Shown: piece by piece, positions 19,841-28,071 of the stretch
Position numbering within the stretch: position 1 is the first letter of the stretch
How the letters are laid out: each line of letters starts with the position of its first letter
Origin: Bacillus spongiae
Lineage (GTDB): Bacteria; Bacillota; Bacilli; Bacillales; Bacillaceae_K
Length of the DNA stretch: 64,000 nucleotides
Direction: 5' to 3'
NCBI RefSeq assembly: GCF_037120725.1
Contig: NZ_JBBAXC010000011.1
Span: 111,570 to 175,569 of the forward strand
Position numbers and translations under genes: made by a program
Notes under the pieces: model-generated
Seen by the model: only the letters and a program-made list of their open reading frames with translations
Told to the model about the DNA's origin: nothing
Database searches by the model: none

Positions 19841-19928
19841 ATGTTTAGGTTAGCATAAATGTTACAAAAAGTACAATGAGTAAGCAGGTTGTTTCTGGAA
19901 AAGAGCAACATTTTGATGTCGGATTAAT

Positions 19929-21728
19929 CTAAAGGATTATATCTTCAAATGTATCAATGACAAGGCCAATTGTCGATTCTAACTGACCGATTGGGTCGTG
20001 GTTTCGTAAATTACCAAAGTCTAAACCAGTTAATGCTTCAATTCTTACAATTGGTACTTGAAATGTTTTATATTTTCCATATGCAAACTCTAAATTGTTT
20101 ATAAGATTTTTTTGAGACTGCAAATAGCCTGTGACTGATAGGCCGCTTCCTTTTTTTACAATCACTGCTATCTTCCAAAAATCTGCGGGAATTTGTACTC
20201 CTCGATAAATCATATCATCACTTCTAAATATCGGACCAGTAAACACGGTACCGGTAAGATTGAAGTTTTCAGCATGATGTAATAGGTAATCCTCTAAATC
20301 GAGCCATGTCTTCTGATTAAAATGTTTATGTTGTGGAGAGCAATTTGTGAAATGAAAGGTATCCTTATTGGCTTTCGCCGCTGTTTCCCCCCAGACCGGG
20401 TCAAGTCGGCGAACAAGATGACCTCTGTCAAGAGGATTGTTCTTATACAGTTCGGGTCCACATTGATATTTTTCATCAATACGAGGGTCGAAATGCCATT
20501 TTTTTTCGCGTTTTAGGCGTATTAGTTTTGCGCCATCGATGTTTACGACTGTATAGAAAGCTAAACGACGAGATTTACTCATAACGATGGAAAAGTGTGT
20601 ATAATCTAGTTCCTTACTGCCGTTTTTCAGCAAGGCTATGTCCTGCTCAAGATCTGGTCGCAAAGTTGGGTGTGGCACTTCATATTCAGAACCTAGAAAT
20701 TTAGGGTCATAGCCGGTCGTCCCCTTATACCAGTCCAGTCCTAAATCTTCAACTAGTATATCTTCACGTTTTTTATCTGTAAATTCCCAACCACGGGAGA
20801 GGTAGTCAAGGAACTTTCTCTGCTCATCACTTAAGTCAGCATAGTGCTCCATAATATATTGTAAAATACTACTAATTCGAATTCCTTCGTTAGCTATGAA
20901 TGTTGAAGGGTCGTTTGGATTTCGAACACCAGCATGATGAAGGGCTATTACCTCCCATTCGTCATTAAAAACAGCTGAACCAGATGAACCTTCAAGGGTG
21001 TCTGTTTCGTAGTGAACAAAATCTTCAAATATATCGGTTATTTTGTTTTCCCTAATCGCTATTGCTTTCGGTGCACCAGAAGGGTGCTGAACAATGGAAA
21101 CGTGCTCACCTTCTAATGCTTTCCCTTTTTGCGGCTTAAGAGGAAGATAACCAAAATCACTCAAATGTGTTCCACTTCCGGATACTTCGTCGACAGCGAC
21201 TAAAGTGAAATCAAGTTTTTGGTTTGTCATGAAAAAACGCTGAGGTGCAAAGCGGAAATTTTTACTTTCTCGCTCTTTATAATTAAGGTCAAGTTCATAG
21301 TTAAACTGAGCAAGGCTAAAAAGTGCAGCTTCCTCATTTTCTAAAACATGATTATTTGTCAGCAATAAGGAAGGGGATACTAAAAAGCCTGTACCGTACC
21401 CAAGAACTCTACCGATACTATCACGAACTTCAATCCTACAAATAGGTTTTGCTGCCTTAAGCCCTGCTTCAAGGTAAGAGATTGGAAACAAATCATTTTT
21501 TCTTATAATTCTTTCTAGTGCCAACCCATTTCGAGGGTTAATTCTTGATTTGCGAAAAATGACCCGTTCAGGCTTCCCTACTTCGAATGGGTTTTTAGTT
21601 TGTAGATCTTTCACAGTTTGCTCCCGTTCTTTAGATCGTTCCATATATCGATTGAGTGCTTGTTGTTGCTGCATCGCAACGAGCTCCTTGTTTAAACGTT
21701 GAGAATTGTTAACATGAATAATAGACAT
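19929..21728 (-). CDS. Trypsin-like serine protease fused to a DNA/RNA non-specific endonuclease
   Basis: 599 residues with no signal peptide. Residues 1-60 are charged and helical. Residues about 90-290 form a V8/trypsin-like protease: His127 in TNNHV, Asp173 in LDFTLV and Ser249 in EGSSGSAV make a full triad. Residues about 330-595 form a NUC1 (DNA/RNA non-specific, beta-beta-alpha metal) nuclease: DRGHL with His437 as general base, TNCSPQ, and Asn471 in NQKTWLDLED as metal ligand. Both active sites look intact. GAAGGAGG precedes the ATG. The metzincin protease gene ends 60 bases upstream, so one operon is likely. The fusion suggests a cytosolic effector, for example in defence or programmed death, but its target and trigger are unknown. 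Confidence 0.88.
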   Translation of the reverse strand: MSIIHVNNSQRLNKELVAMQQQQALNRYMERSKEREQTVKDLQTKNPFEVGKPERVIFRKSRINPRNGLALERIIRKNDLFPISYLEAGLKAAKPICRIEVRDSIGRVLGYGTGFLVSPSLLLTNNHVLENEEAALFSLAQFNYELDLNYKERESKNFRFAPQRFFMTNQKLDFTLVAVDEVSGSGTHLSDFGYLPLKPQKGKALEGEHVSIVQHPSGAPKAIAIRENKITDIFEDFVHYETDTLEGSSGSAVFNDEWEVIALHHAGVRNPNDPSTFIANEGIRISSILQYIMEHYADLSDEQRKFLDYLSRGWEFTDKKREDILVEDLGLDWYKGTTGYDPKFLGSEYEVPHPTLRPDLEQDIALLKNGSKELDYTHFSIVMSKSRRLAFYTVVNIDGAKLIRLKREKKWHFDPRIDEKYQCGPELYKNNPLDRGHLVRRLDPVWGETAAKANKDTFHFTNCSPQHKHFNQKTWLDLEDYLLHHAENFNLTGTVFTGPIFRSDDMIYRGVQIPADFWKIAVIVKKGSGLSVTGYLQSQKNLINNLEFAYGKYKTFQVPIVRIEALTGLDFGNLRNHDPIGQLESTIGLVIDTFEDIIL

Positions 21729-21788
21729 ATTAATCCTCCTTCAAGTACTTTATTTAGTATATGAATATAGAAAAACCTAAGAGGATGT

Positions 21789-22460
21789 TTAAAAAGGATA
21801 TATTCTTTGGATAAATTCTTTATCTTTATCGGAGAGGGTAACACCTCCAACGACTTCATAATCTTCAATTGTAAGTTCATTTTGAATGGAGTAAAGCATG
21901 ATAGAAGTAGGGTCAAAGGTTGTGAAACTAGTTATGGTTTTGCTATATCGAGCAAAAATATTGTGATCTACGGCTTCTTTTGACCAATAATTAGGAGGCC
22001 CCATATAATATCGGTAAACGGCTTCTTTATTCCAAGGTATATTGGTGGTGGGATTTTGGTGTTCATGGATACAACCAAGGGCATGTCCAAACTCATGCAA
22101 CACTACTCTAGAATATTCTACTTCCGGTGTGCTTGGGGTTAGCCAGCCATAATTCATAGTTGCTTCGTTTAAAGGAATATTTTTGCAGTAAGTTCCCAGG
22201 TATGACCAACTACCATCATTTTCATCAAATGAAATGCGTATTTCAGCATTCTGTTCATTGCCAAATTCAAACCGGATGTTAGCATGCTCCTCCCATTTTT
22301 TCGCATATTTAATTACTTTTTCTTGAACGGTAGGATCTCCTTCTAAGAAGCGAACATGAATGGTTTGTCCAGGCTCCCACCTATATTGATTGAGGATGGC
22401 TATTTCATTTTGCGATTGAGGTGGTAGTTTGTCGATACAAGCTTTAATCTTTTCGACCAT
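21789..22460 (-). CDS. Metzincin metalloprotease (M12A/astacin-like), no signal peptide
   Basis: 223 residues from the ATG at 22460, which has AAGGGGG eight bases ahead; an in-frame ATG at 22478 overlaps that site. The zinc motif is HEFGHALGCIHEHQNP (three His plus the catalytic Glu), and the Met-turn is SIMLYS with the Tyr typical of astacins. LGTYC and MNYGWL precede the motif as in bacterial M12A proteins. No signal peptide or pro-domain is visible; secreted astacins usually have both. It is the first gene of a likely two-gene operon with the protease-nuclease fusion, so it could process or be processed by that partner. This is inference. Confidence 0.88.
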   Translation of the reverse strand: MVEKIKACIDKLPPQSQNEIAILNQYRWEPGQTIHVRFLEGDPTVQEKVIKYAKKWEEHANIRFEFGNEQNAEIRISFDENDGSWSYLGTYCKNIPLNEATMNYGWLTPSTPEVEYSRVVLHEFGHALGCIHEHQNPTTNIPWNKEAVYRYYMGPPNYWSKEAVDHNIFARYSKTITSFTTFDPTSIMLYSIQNELTIEDYEVVGGVTLSDKDKEFIQRIYPF

Positions 22461-23336
22461 CTTGTTTTCCCCCTTCATAATTCGTGTATTTTATATCGTT
22501 TAGAAATGACATTGAACCCCAGAGCTGTAGGCTGTAATGCATTCTTTTTGAAAAAAGGATTGTTCAAGTTGACGAAGTAGTTACCGACTTGGTGATAATG
22601 AGGAGTTCTATAAAATAATGGAATGATGACTGAAATGTTCATGTCGTTAGGGATGTAGGTCCTTGCATAATTTTAATGGAGTTGATTGAAAAATTAACGG
22701 TCGTTAGCTTGCGTTATTTGTACAGGCTTAGATTTTCTGAAATGACGATAGGAGCATAGTGAATAAAATGAAGGAAATAATACAAAATTCTTGATGAATA
22801 TCATGTAAATATAGAATATTATAACATTTTTATTGTTTTTGTAGTTGCTTTTTGAGAGATTTATGAAAGAAATGGTGAAAAAGGATCAATCATAACAAAT
22901 GAAGGTATTTTTCGGCTTTGACCAGTTCACGCTAGTAAATTGATTTTAAAAAGGGAAATTCAGGAGGTAGAAATGCTGTACAGAGGCCAATGCTACTCAT
23001 TTACGGGGATTTATAAGTTCCAGTAAAGTAGATGTAGCGTTGAAATTAAATAATGGGATGGGCGGTGCAGATGAAGGTTATATGGGGATGAAGGGTCGTG
23101 CAAGATGCTGGACATTTGAAAAAGCGTATAAAAAGGCTTTCATTCAATGTATGAAAGGAAGCGAGGGTTCTACGATATGTAGAAACCCTCGCTTTTCATT
23201 TTTCAAGTCTTAGCTATCCGCACACAATTCTAATATCATTATATATTTTTTAGAATAATAAGTCTATTTATTCTGTCAGTATCTTTTATAATCGATTATA
23301 GGGTACTTAGAAATAAAAAGGTAGGTGGCTTTATAG
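22461..23336. other. Intergenic region with a possible gene remnant
   Basis: About 875 bases. A plus-strand frame open from about 22985 to 23160 (including GRARCWTFEKAYKKAF) looks protein-like but has no start codon with a ribosome site, and it runs into a terminator hairpin. It is probably a degraded gene. The region upstream holds the promoter of the metzincin operon, which I could not place. Confidence 0.35.
23159..23199 (+). terminator. Intrinsic terminator
   Basis: AAGCGAGGGTTCTAC pairs with GTAGAAACCCTCGCTTTT (one A bulge), then a T-rich tail. It may serve the remnant or a small RNA ahead of it. Confidence 0.75.
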
Positions 23337-24104
23337 GTGGTGTTTGATCAATCTCCTTATCGTATTCGTGTTGAATGGGGAAAACGTGGGGCAAGAGAGG
23401 CAGCTGAAAGAGGCGATATTGTCATTATCGTCGATGTACTGAGTTTTTCATCTACTGTTGTATCAGCTGTAAAGTATGGTGCTACTATTTATCCATATCC
23501 TCCTAGTTTGGACGGAAAAGAGTTTGCTAAAAAAATAGGTGCTGAATTTATTTTAGGAAGGTCTGAGGCAGCTAAGGGTGGAAATCCAACTTTATCTCCT
23601 AGTTCTTTCAATCCAACCCATTTTAATGAAAAGTATGTCTTAACATCACTCAATGGATCCTTTTGTACGTGGGTTGCTGCTAAGGTTCCTGCTCTTTTCA
23701 TCGGGTCTTTATTAAACGCTTCATCTGTCGCCTTGGTTGCCAATCAATATAGCACAAACACGAAAGCAAACATTACAGTTGTTCCTTGTGGGGAGCAGTG
23801 GGGGGATGTTCGAAAGGAAGAGGATACTCTTCGGCCATCCATCGAAGATTATTTAGGCGCTGGTGCGATTCTTACTTCTTTAGACGGTGAAAAATCACCT
23901 GAAGCAGAGGTGTGTATGGCAGCATTTCCCCAAGTAAAAGAACGAATAGCTCAATTAATTTGGGATTGTGGAAGCGGTCGAGAATTACGTGAACGAGGGT
24001 TTGCAGTGGATGTTGAGCACTGTAGTCAGTTAAATAAATATCAAGTTGTTCCATTATTGCACAATCATTATTTTGTAAACGCAGCTTCGTCGTCGAAGAC
24101 TTGA
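23337..24104 (+). CDS. comB: 2-phosphosulfolactate phosphatase family protein (ComB)
   Basis: 255 residues from a GTG at 23337 (a second GTG follows at once). AGGTGG lies about 10 bases ahead. The family removes phosphate from 2-phosphosulfolactate in coenzyme M synthesis, but Bacillus does not make coenzyme M, so here the role is open (sulfolactate formation in spores is one possibility from B. subtilis work, recalled). Typical motifs are IIVDVLSFSSTVVSA (metal-binding Asp near residue 30), GRSEAAKGGNPTLSPSSF and LTSLNGS. Alone in its transcription unit as far as can be seen. Confidence 0.85.
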   Translation: MVFDQSPYRIRVEWGKRGAREAAERGDIVIIVDVLSFSSTVVSAVKYGATIYPYPPSLDGKEFAKKIGAEFILGRSEAAKGGNPTLSPSSFNPTHFNEKYVLTSLNGSFCTWVAAKVPALFIGSLLNASSVALVANQYSTNTKANITVVPCGEQWGDVRKEEDTLRPSIEDYLGAGAILTSLDGEKSPEAEVCMAAFPQVKERIAQLIWDCGSGRELRERGFAVDVEHCSQLNKYQVVPLLHNHYFVNAASSSKT

Positions 24105-24350
24105 AGGGTGGATAAAACGATGTAACGGCGTGGCGGCCAAGTATTTAAACAATTATCTCGCTTGGTTTCAAGTGTTAGAGAGGGTTCATCATAATGAAAT
24201 AAATTCACGATGAACGATATGATGATAAAAGGGAATTAAATTCTATGTGTCGAAACATGTGATACGCTTAGAATATCCAAGTTCACACTGTAAATTTTAT
24301 TTCTTATTCAACTAAATAGGTAGTTCTGTTAAGGGAAGAGGCTGACAATT

Positions 24351-24731
24351 ATGAAAGATAAAAGATGTAAAAATGTTTATATAGTAACCAAAGAACATAC
24401 GAGTAACTATCCCAATCCAATTAGACTTTTTAAAGGTCAGATTGTTATTGTGGGGAAAAAGTATGAAAGTTACGAAAATTGGGATAATTGGATATATTGT
24501 TACACTAAAGATCGACAACTAGAAGGTTGGGTACCAGAACAAATAATTCATATGCAAGGTGAACACGGATTGATTTTAGAGAATTATATTGCGAAAGAAT
24601 TAGAGGTTAATGTTGATGAACAGCTTATAAAGTTTAAGGAACTTAATGGGTGGTTATGGGTTAAAAAGATAACGAATTCTGAAGAAGGTTGGGTACCTAA
24701 AGAAAATGTAAAAGAAGTAATCGACTACTAA
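24351..24731 (+). CDS. Small protein with two SH3-like repeats
   Basis: 126 residues. Two similar halves each end in EGWVPE/EGWVPK preceded by W-x-Y/W blocks (NWIYCYTKDRQLEGWVPEQI and WLWVKKITNSEEGWVPKEN), the signature of SH3-like beta-barrels. No signal peptide, so it is a cytosolic ligand-binding protein of unknown partner. A ribosome site is weak (GGGAAGAGG about 12 bases ahead of the ATG). It is followed by a strong terminator. Confidence 0.7.
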   Translation: MKDKRCKNVYIVTKEHTSNYPNPIRLFKGQIVIVGKKYESYENWDNWIYCYTKDRQLEGWVPEQIIHMQGEHGLILENYIAKELEVNVDEQLIKFKELNGWLWVKKITNSEEGWVPKENVKEVIDY

Positions 24732-24834
24732 TCAAAAGGACTGTTTTCGAGTTCTTTAGCTCAATTGCAGAGTTGCAGTAGTTGTTCTTCTGGTCATTAC
24801 TGCTTTTTGTTCAAAGTAACGTTGTCTATGTAGA

Positions 24835-24883
24835 GAGGATAGGAAAAGAAAGTTTCACATTTTTTTTCCTATCCTCCTTTTTT
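24835..24883 (+). terminator. Terminator after the SH3-like gene
   Basis: GAGGATAGGAAAA (24835-24847) pairs with TTTTCCTATCCTC (ending 24876), followed by CTTTTTT. Confidence 0.85.
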
Positions 24884-25096
24884 CTCTTTATTGTCAGTCT
24901 GTAGTGAATAGCCATTCTTTCTGTTTTTCTTAAACAGTTGAGTGGAGAGCACTTAAAAATTACAGGTGGTATGTGGATTTTACAGAAGGTGGTAGACACT
25001 AAGATGATGAAGAGGCTAGTATATAGAGGAATATACAAAGGGCCACAAGAAAATGTGTAGTCACGATGATACGGTAATAGAAGGGGAAAGGGATAA

Positions 25097-26290
25097 ATGA
25101 ACATATTTCCAGATAAGCTGGCGATAGAAAACGTGAAAATTTATGGTGAGTCATCTATTTTTGATAGCGGATTTATAAAAATAGATAAAGGAATGATAAG
25201 GGAAATTGGCAGTATGGATGAACTCACTTCAATGGACGGTTACTATAAACTACCTGTACCAAATGGTATGTGTATCGTACCAGGAATGATAGATCTTCAT
25301 ATCCATGGAGTAAATAGTGCAGATGCAATGGATAGTACTTTTGAAAGCTTGGATAGAATGACTATGGCTTTACCGAAGGAGGGGACTACTAGCTTTTTAG
25401 CGACTACCATGACAGAAAGAATACCAATAATTGAACAAGCATTGGGTAACATTGGTGATTATATAAACCAAGGTCAAAGGGTAGGAAGAGCAGAATTAAT
25501 AGGGGTTCATTTAGAAGGGCCTTTCATTAATAAGGAAAAAGCAGGAGCGCAACCGATTGAGTATATATTAATGCCGGATGTGAATTTATTCAAAAGGTGG
25601 TTAGAGTACTCAAAAAATACAATAAAAGTAGTTACGTTAGCCCCTGAAGTCGATAAAGATTTTCAACTTGTTCACTATTTAAGTAAAAACGGCATCGTAG
25701 CTTCTGCCGGTCATTCGAATGTTTCTTTTGAGAGAGCATATGAGGCAATTGATGAAGGTATTAACCATATAACACATCTTTTTAATCAAATGTCGGGATT
25801 TCACCACCGTGATCCTGGGTTGGTTGGGGCAGCATTCACCCGAAAAGAAGTGATGGTGGAATTAATTGCGGATGGGATTCATGTTCGACCGGAAGTGGTT
25901 GATATTGCTTTTAGGCAAGTGACAGAAGAGCGGATGATCTTAATCACGGATTCAATGAGAGCGAAGGGGATGAAGAATGGTGATTATGATTTAGGGGGGC
26001 AACAGATTACCGTGAAAGATGGAAAAGCACTTTTAGACGAAAATACGTTAGCTGGAAGTGTGTTAAAAATGATTGACGCTTTTAAAAATATTCAACGTTT
26101 TGCTCAGTGTGACATTGTACAAGCCATTAAGATGACATCTGAAAACCCGGCTAAACAGTTAAATCTTTTTCACCGAAAAGGAAGTGTAGCTCCTGGAAAA
26201 GACGCTGATTTAGTTCTTCTTGACCAAGAGCTAAATGTTTATATGACCATTTGTCGTGGCAAGGTTGCTTTCAATAGAAGTGACGAGTGA
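25097..26290 (+). CDS. nagA: N-acetylglucosamine-6-phosphate deacetylase
   Basis: 397 residues. It removes the acetyl group from GlcNAc-6-phosphate during amino-sugar use. Amidohydrolase fold: DLHIHGVNSADA with the HxH motif near residue 68, HLEGPFINKEKAGA, AGHSNVSFE with a metal His, THLFNQMSGFHHRDPG and the catalytic Asp in ITDSMRAKG. AAGGGG precedes the ATG. The usual partners nagB and nagR are not adjacent, so it stands alone here. No NagR-type operator was recognised. Confidence 0.95.
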   Translation: MNIFPDKLAIENVKIYGESSIFDSGFIKIDKGMIREIGSMDELTSMDGYYKLPVPNGMCIVPGMIDLHIHGVNSADAMDSTFESLDRMTMALPKEGTTSFLATTMTERIPIIEQALGNIGDYINQGQRVGRAELIGVHLEGPFINKEKAGAQPIEYILMPDVNLFKRWLEYSKNTIKVVTLAPEVDKDFQLVHYLSKNGIVASAGHSNVSFERAYEAIDEGINHITHLFNQMSGFHHRDPGLVGAAFTRKEVMVELIADGIHVRPEVVDIAFRQVTEERMILITDSMRAKGMKNGDYDLGGQQITVKDGKALLDENTLAGSVLKMIDAFKNIQRFAQCDIVQAIKMTSENPAKQLNLFHRKGSVAPGKDADLVLLDQELNVYMTICRGKVAFNRSDE

Positions 26291-26336
26291 AAGCGGCCAT
26301 CCATATATGATCTTTCAAAACAGAAAGAAGGAGGGG

Positions 26337-26978
26337 TTAGTCATTATTCATTTCTTCAATAAAACGATGTAGTTTATCCAAATTGGTTACATTTTGATTG
26401 CATTCATGGCTATCTTGACAAATATAATTCCCTTTTTTAGTAAAAGTACCTTTTACGGATGTTTTTGTTTCTACTATAAACATGCCGATCTTGCTATGAT
26501 GATTACAGATTGTACAAATTCCTTTTTTATGACTGTTTTTAAAGCTTCCTTTTATGCCGATTAACTTCCCCTGATGTTGCGCGACAATGTATTTTCTCTC
26601 AGTACCTGCATCATTCCATCCTAAGTAGGAGATTTCTTTAAAGTCGAGTTCCGTTAAATTAGGCATTTTCAATTTTTTTACTTTCGGGAATAATCTTTTC
26701 AATGTCTTTTCGTTTATGTGCTGAAAGGGAATGACGTATGCTTTTAACTTTGCTAGAAAAGCTTCTGCTTCCAATGATTCTGTTATTGTTAATAAGGGGC
26801 TCAACAATGCTTTTTGTTCATTTGTAATATTCTCAAATAAATTCATTCCTTTATCGTAGGCAATGGAATGTAGTGCGTCAAGGACGCTTTTATCGTTAAC
26901 GGTACTATTTCCATGTACAAGAATTTTCGTTTGCGCCTTTATAAACTGGTATTCATCACTCGTCAAAAACGCATCCAT
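26337..26978 (-). CDS. FusB/FusC-family EF-G-binding protein
   Basis: 213 residues. An N-terminal four-helix region is followed by a C-terminal treble-clef zinc finger with Cys155, Cys158, Cys187 and Cys193 (CTIC and CQDSHEC). The family binds elongation factor G and frees it from stalled ribosomes; some members give fusidic acid resistance. Many Bacillus carry a chromosomal homologue without proven resistance, so resistance should not be assumed. GGAGGAAG lies ahead of the ATG. Convergent with nagA. Confidence 0.85.
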   Translation of the reverse strand: MDAFLTSDEYQFIKAQTKILVHGNSTVNDKSVLDALHSIAYDKGMNLFENITNEQKALLSPLLTITESLEAEAFLAKLKAYVIPFQHINEKTLKRLFPKVKKLKMPNLTELDFKEISYLGWNDAGTERKYIVAQHQGKLIGIKGSFKNSHKKGICTICNHHSKIGMFIVETKTSVKGTFTKKGNYICQDSHECNQNVTNLDKLHRFIEEMNND

Positions 26979-27081
26979 TTTACTTCCTCCTATATCACTA
27001 AAATTGTTCTTCTTTTAGTGTAAAGGTTTTTTCACTGTTATTATATGTCGAGTTTAGCTTAGAAATAAATCTACCAAAATG

Positions 27082-27108
27082 AAGCACTGACCAAGTTGAT
27101 CAGTGCTT
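27082..27108 (-). terminator. Likely terminator of the HTH-like gene
   Basis: Perfect 9-bp stem AAGCACTGA (27082-27090)/TCAGTGCTT (27100-27108); the T tract on the minus strand is short. Confidence 0.5.
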
Positions 27109-27118
27109 ACGAGTGTGC

Positions 27119-27385
27119 TTATTTGGAGTAAATAATTTTTTTAATCGTTTCAATTGAAAGGAAATACTCTTCGGAAAGTTCACTTATCGATGCGCCGTCT
27201 TCTTTATAGGCTTTTTTAATCGAGCGGTTTCGATCGTCAATTGCTTGTCTTCCTCCTGAGAGCGTTCCCCATTGTTGATAATTTTTTTTAAGCTTTGGAA
27301 TATAAATCGCTTCACCTTGAACGTATTGTTGAAGTTCCTTAATAAGCTTTTCAGGTAAAACGGTTGCTGCATTAACATACTTCAT
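27119..27385 (-). CDS. CD3324-family small helix-turn-helix protein
   Basis: 88 residues. The N-terminal half has PEKLIKELQQYVQGEAIYIP and the second half a helix-turn-helix-like block, NRSIKKAYKEDGASISELSE followed by LSIETIKKIIYSK. This matches the CD3324 family related to Mor-type activators. It probably binds DNA, but no target is known. AAGGAGCTGA precedes the ATG. It sits just downstream of a 30-codon gene on the same strand. Confidence 0.7.
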   Translation of the reverse strand: MKYVNAATVLPEKLIKELQQYVQGEAIYIPKLKKNYQQWGTLSGGRQAIDDRNRSIKKAYKEDGASISELSEEYFLSIETIKKIIYSK

Positions 27386-27454
27386 TTCAGTCAGCTCCTT
27401 ATTTATTTTTTCAAATAAGGGGCAAAACCTACTTGTTAGGCGATTATTACATTT

Positions 27455-27547
27455 TTATCTCATGCAAAGGCTCGCCCATTTTACCATAGGCTTTGCATGA
27501 GCTGTTACAATATTAGGCAAATATAATTTCGCTGCTGCATTTACCAT
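27455..27547 (-). CDS. Possible 30-aa peptide gene
   Basis: Begins MVNAAAKLYLPN and is preceded by AAAGGTGG eight bases ahead of the ATG (a second in-frame ATG is at 27553). The stop lies just past an inverted repeat CTCATGCAAAG (27459-27469)/CTTTGCATGAG (about 27490-27500), so the last codons are inside a hairpin. Product not recognised. It could be a small protein or only a leader. Confidence 0.3.
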   Translation of the reverse strand: MVNAAAKLYLPNIVTAHAKPMVKWASLCMR

Positions 27548-27732
27548 GTTCATCACCACCTTTAAAAGGAATTATTCGACATTGTTAATTAAGGAAAAAA
27601 GATTTCTATCCTACATTAAATGTACTTACTGTAGCTTTTATTGTTGGGAAAAAGTTCTAAAAATTCTTTCTTATTCATTTTATTTCATTTTTAATAAATA
27701 TTCCAATTTAAGTTTATCTTATTAAAGTTTAT

Positions 27733-27924
27733 TTAATGAGCCAAATACTCATAAACCAAATCTTGAATCACTTCATCCAGGCCTTCCTCTTCTTCCTGTA
27801 GTCGGATCTCTATGCTTTGAAGGAGGCGTTTCCATTCCTCTTTCGTTAGAGGAAGAGAGGTCTCTTGGTACCCGTATTGATAAAAGCATTGAATCACTTT
27901 TTTCTTTAGAAACTCTTTGTCCAT
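27733..27924 (-). CDS. yqzH: YqzH-like small protein, 63 aa
   Basis: 63 residues from the ATG at 27924, preceded by AGAGGTGAAGAG; the longer frame to 27978 has no such site. Acidic C-terminal half (RLQEEEEGLDEVIQDLVYEY), all helical. Similar length and position to YqzH next to yqjW in B. subtilis (recalled). Function unknown. It is divergent from the polymerase gene. Confidence 0.6.
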   Translation of the reverse strand: MDKEFLKKKVIQCFYQYGYQETSLPLTKEEWKRLLQSIEIRLQEEEEGLDEVIQDLVYEYLAH

Positions 27925-28071
27925 TCTCTTCACCTCTATTCTATTATACACGTATTCACAAAGTCCTATATTTTCCATGTTTACTAATTGGTTCTTATTG
28001 AAAACGAACGTATATTCGTATAAACTTTGAATATAATAAAACAGAACAAATGTTCTTTTGGAGGGAGAAAG

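Noticed and set aside
24826..25104. 92-codon minus-strand ORF before nagA
   Set aside because: It lies over the terminator of the SH3-like gene and the nagA leader, with no ribosome site.
26337..26978. Fusidic acid resistance gene
   Set aside because: FusB-like chromosomal homologues are common in Bacillus and resistance is not proven by sequence.
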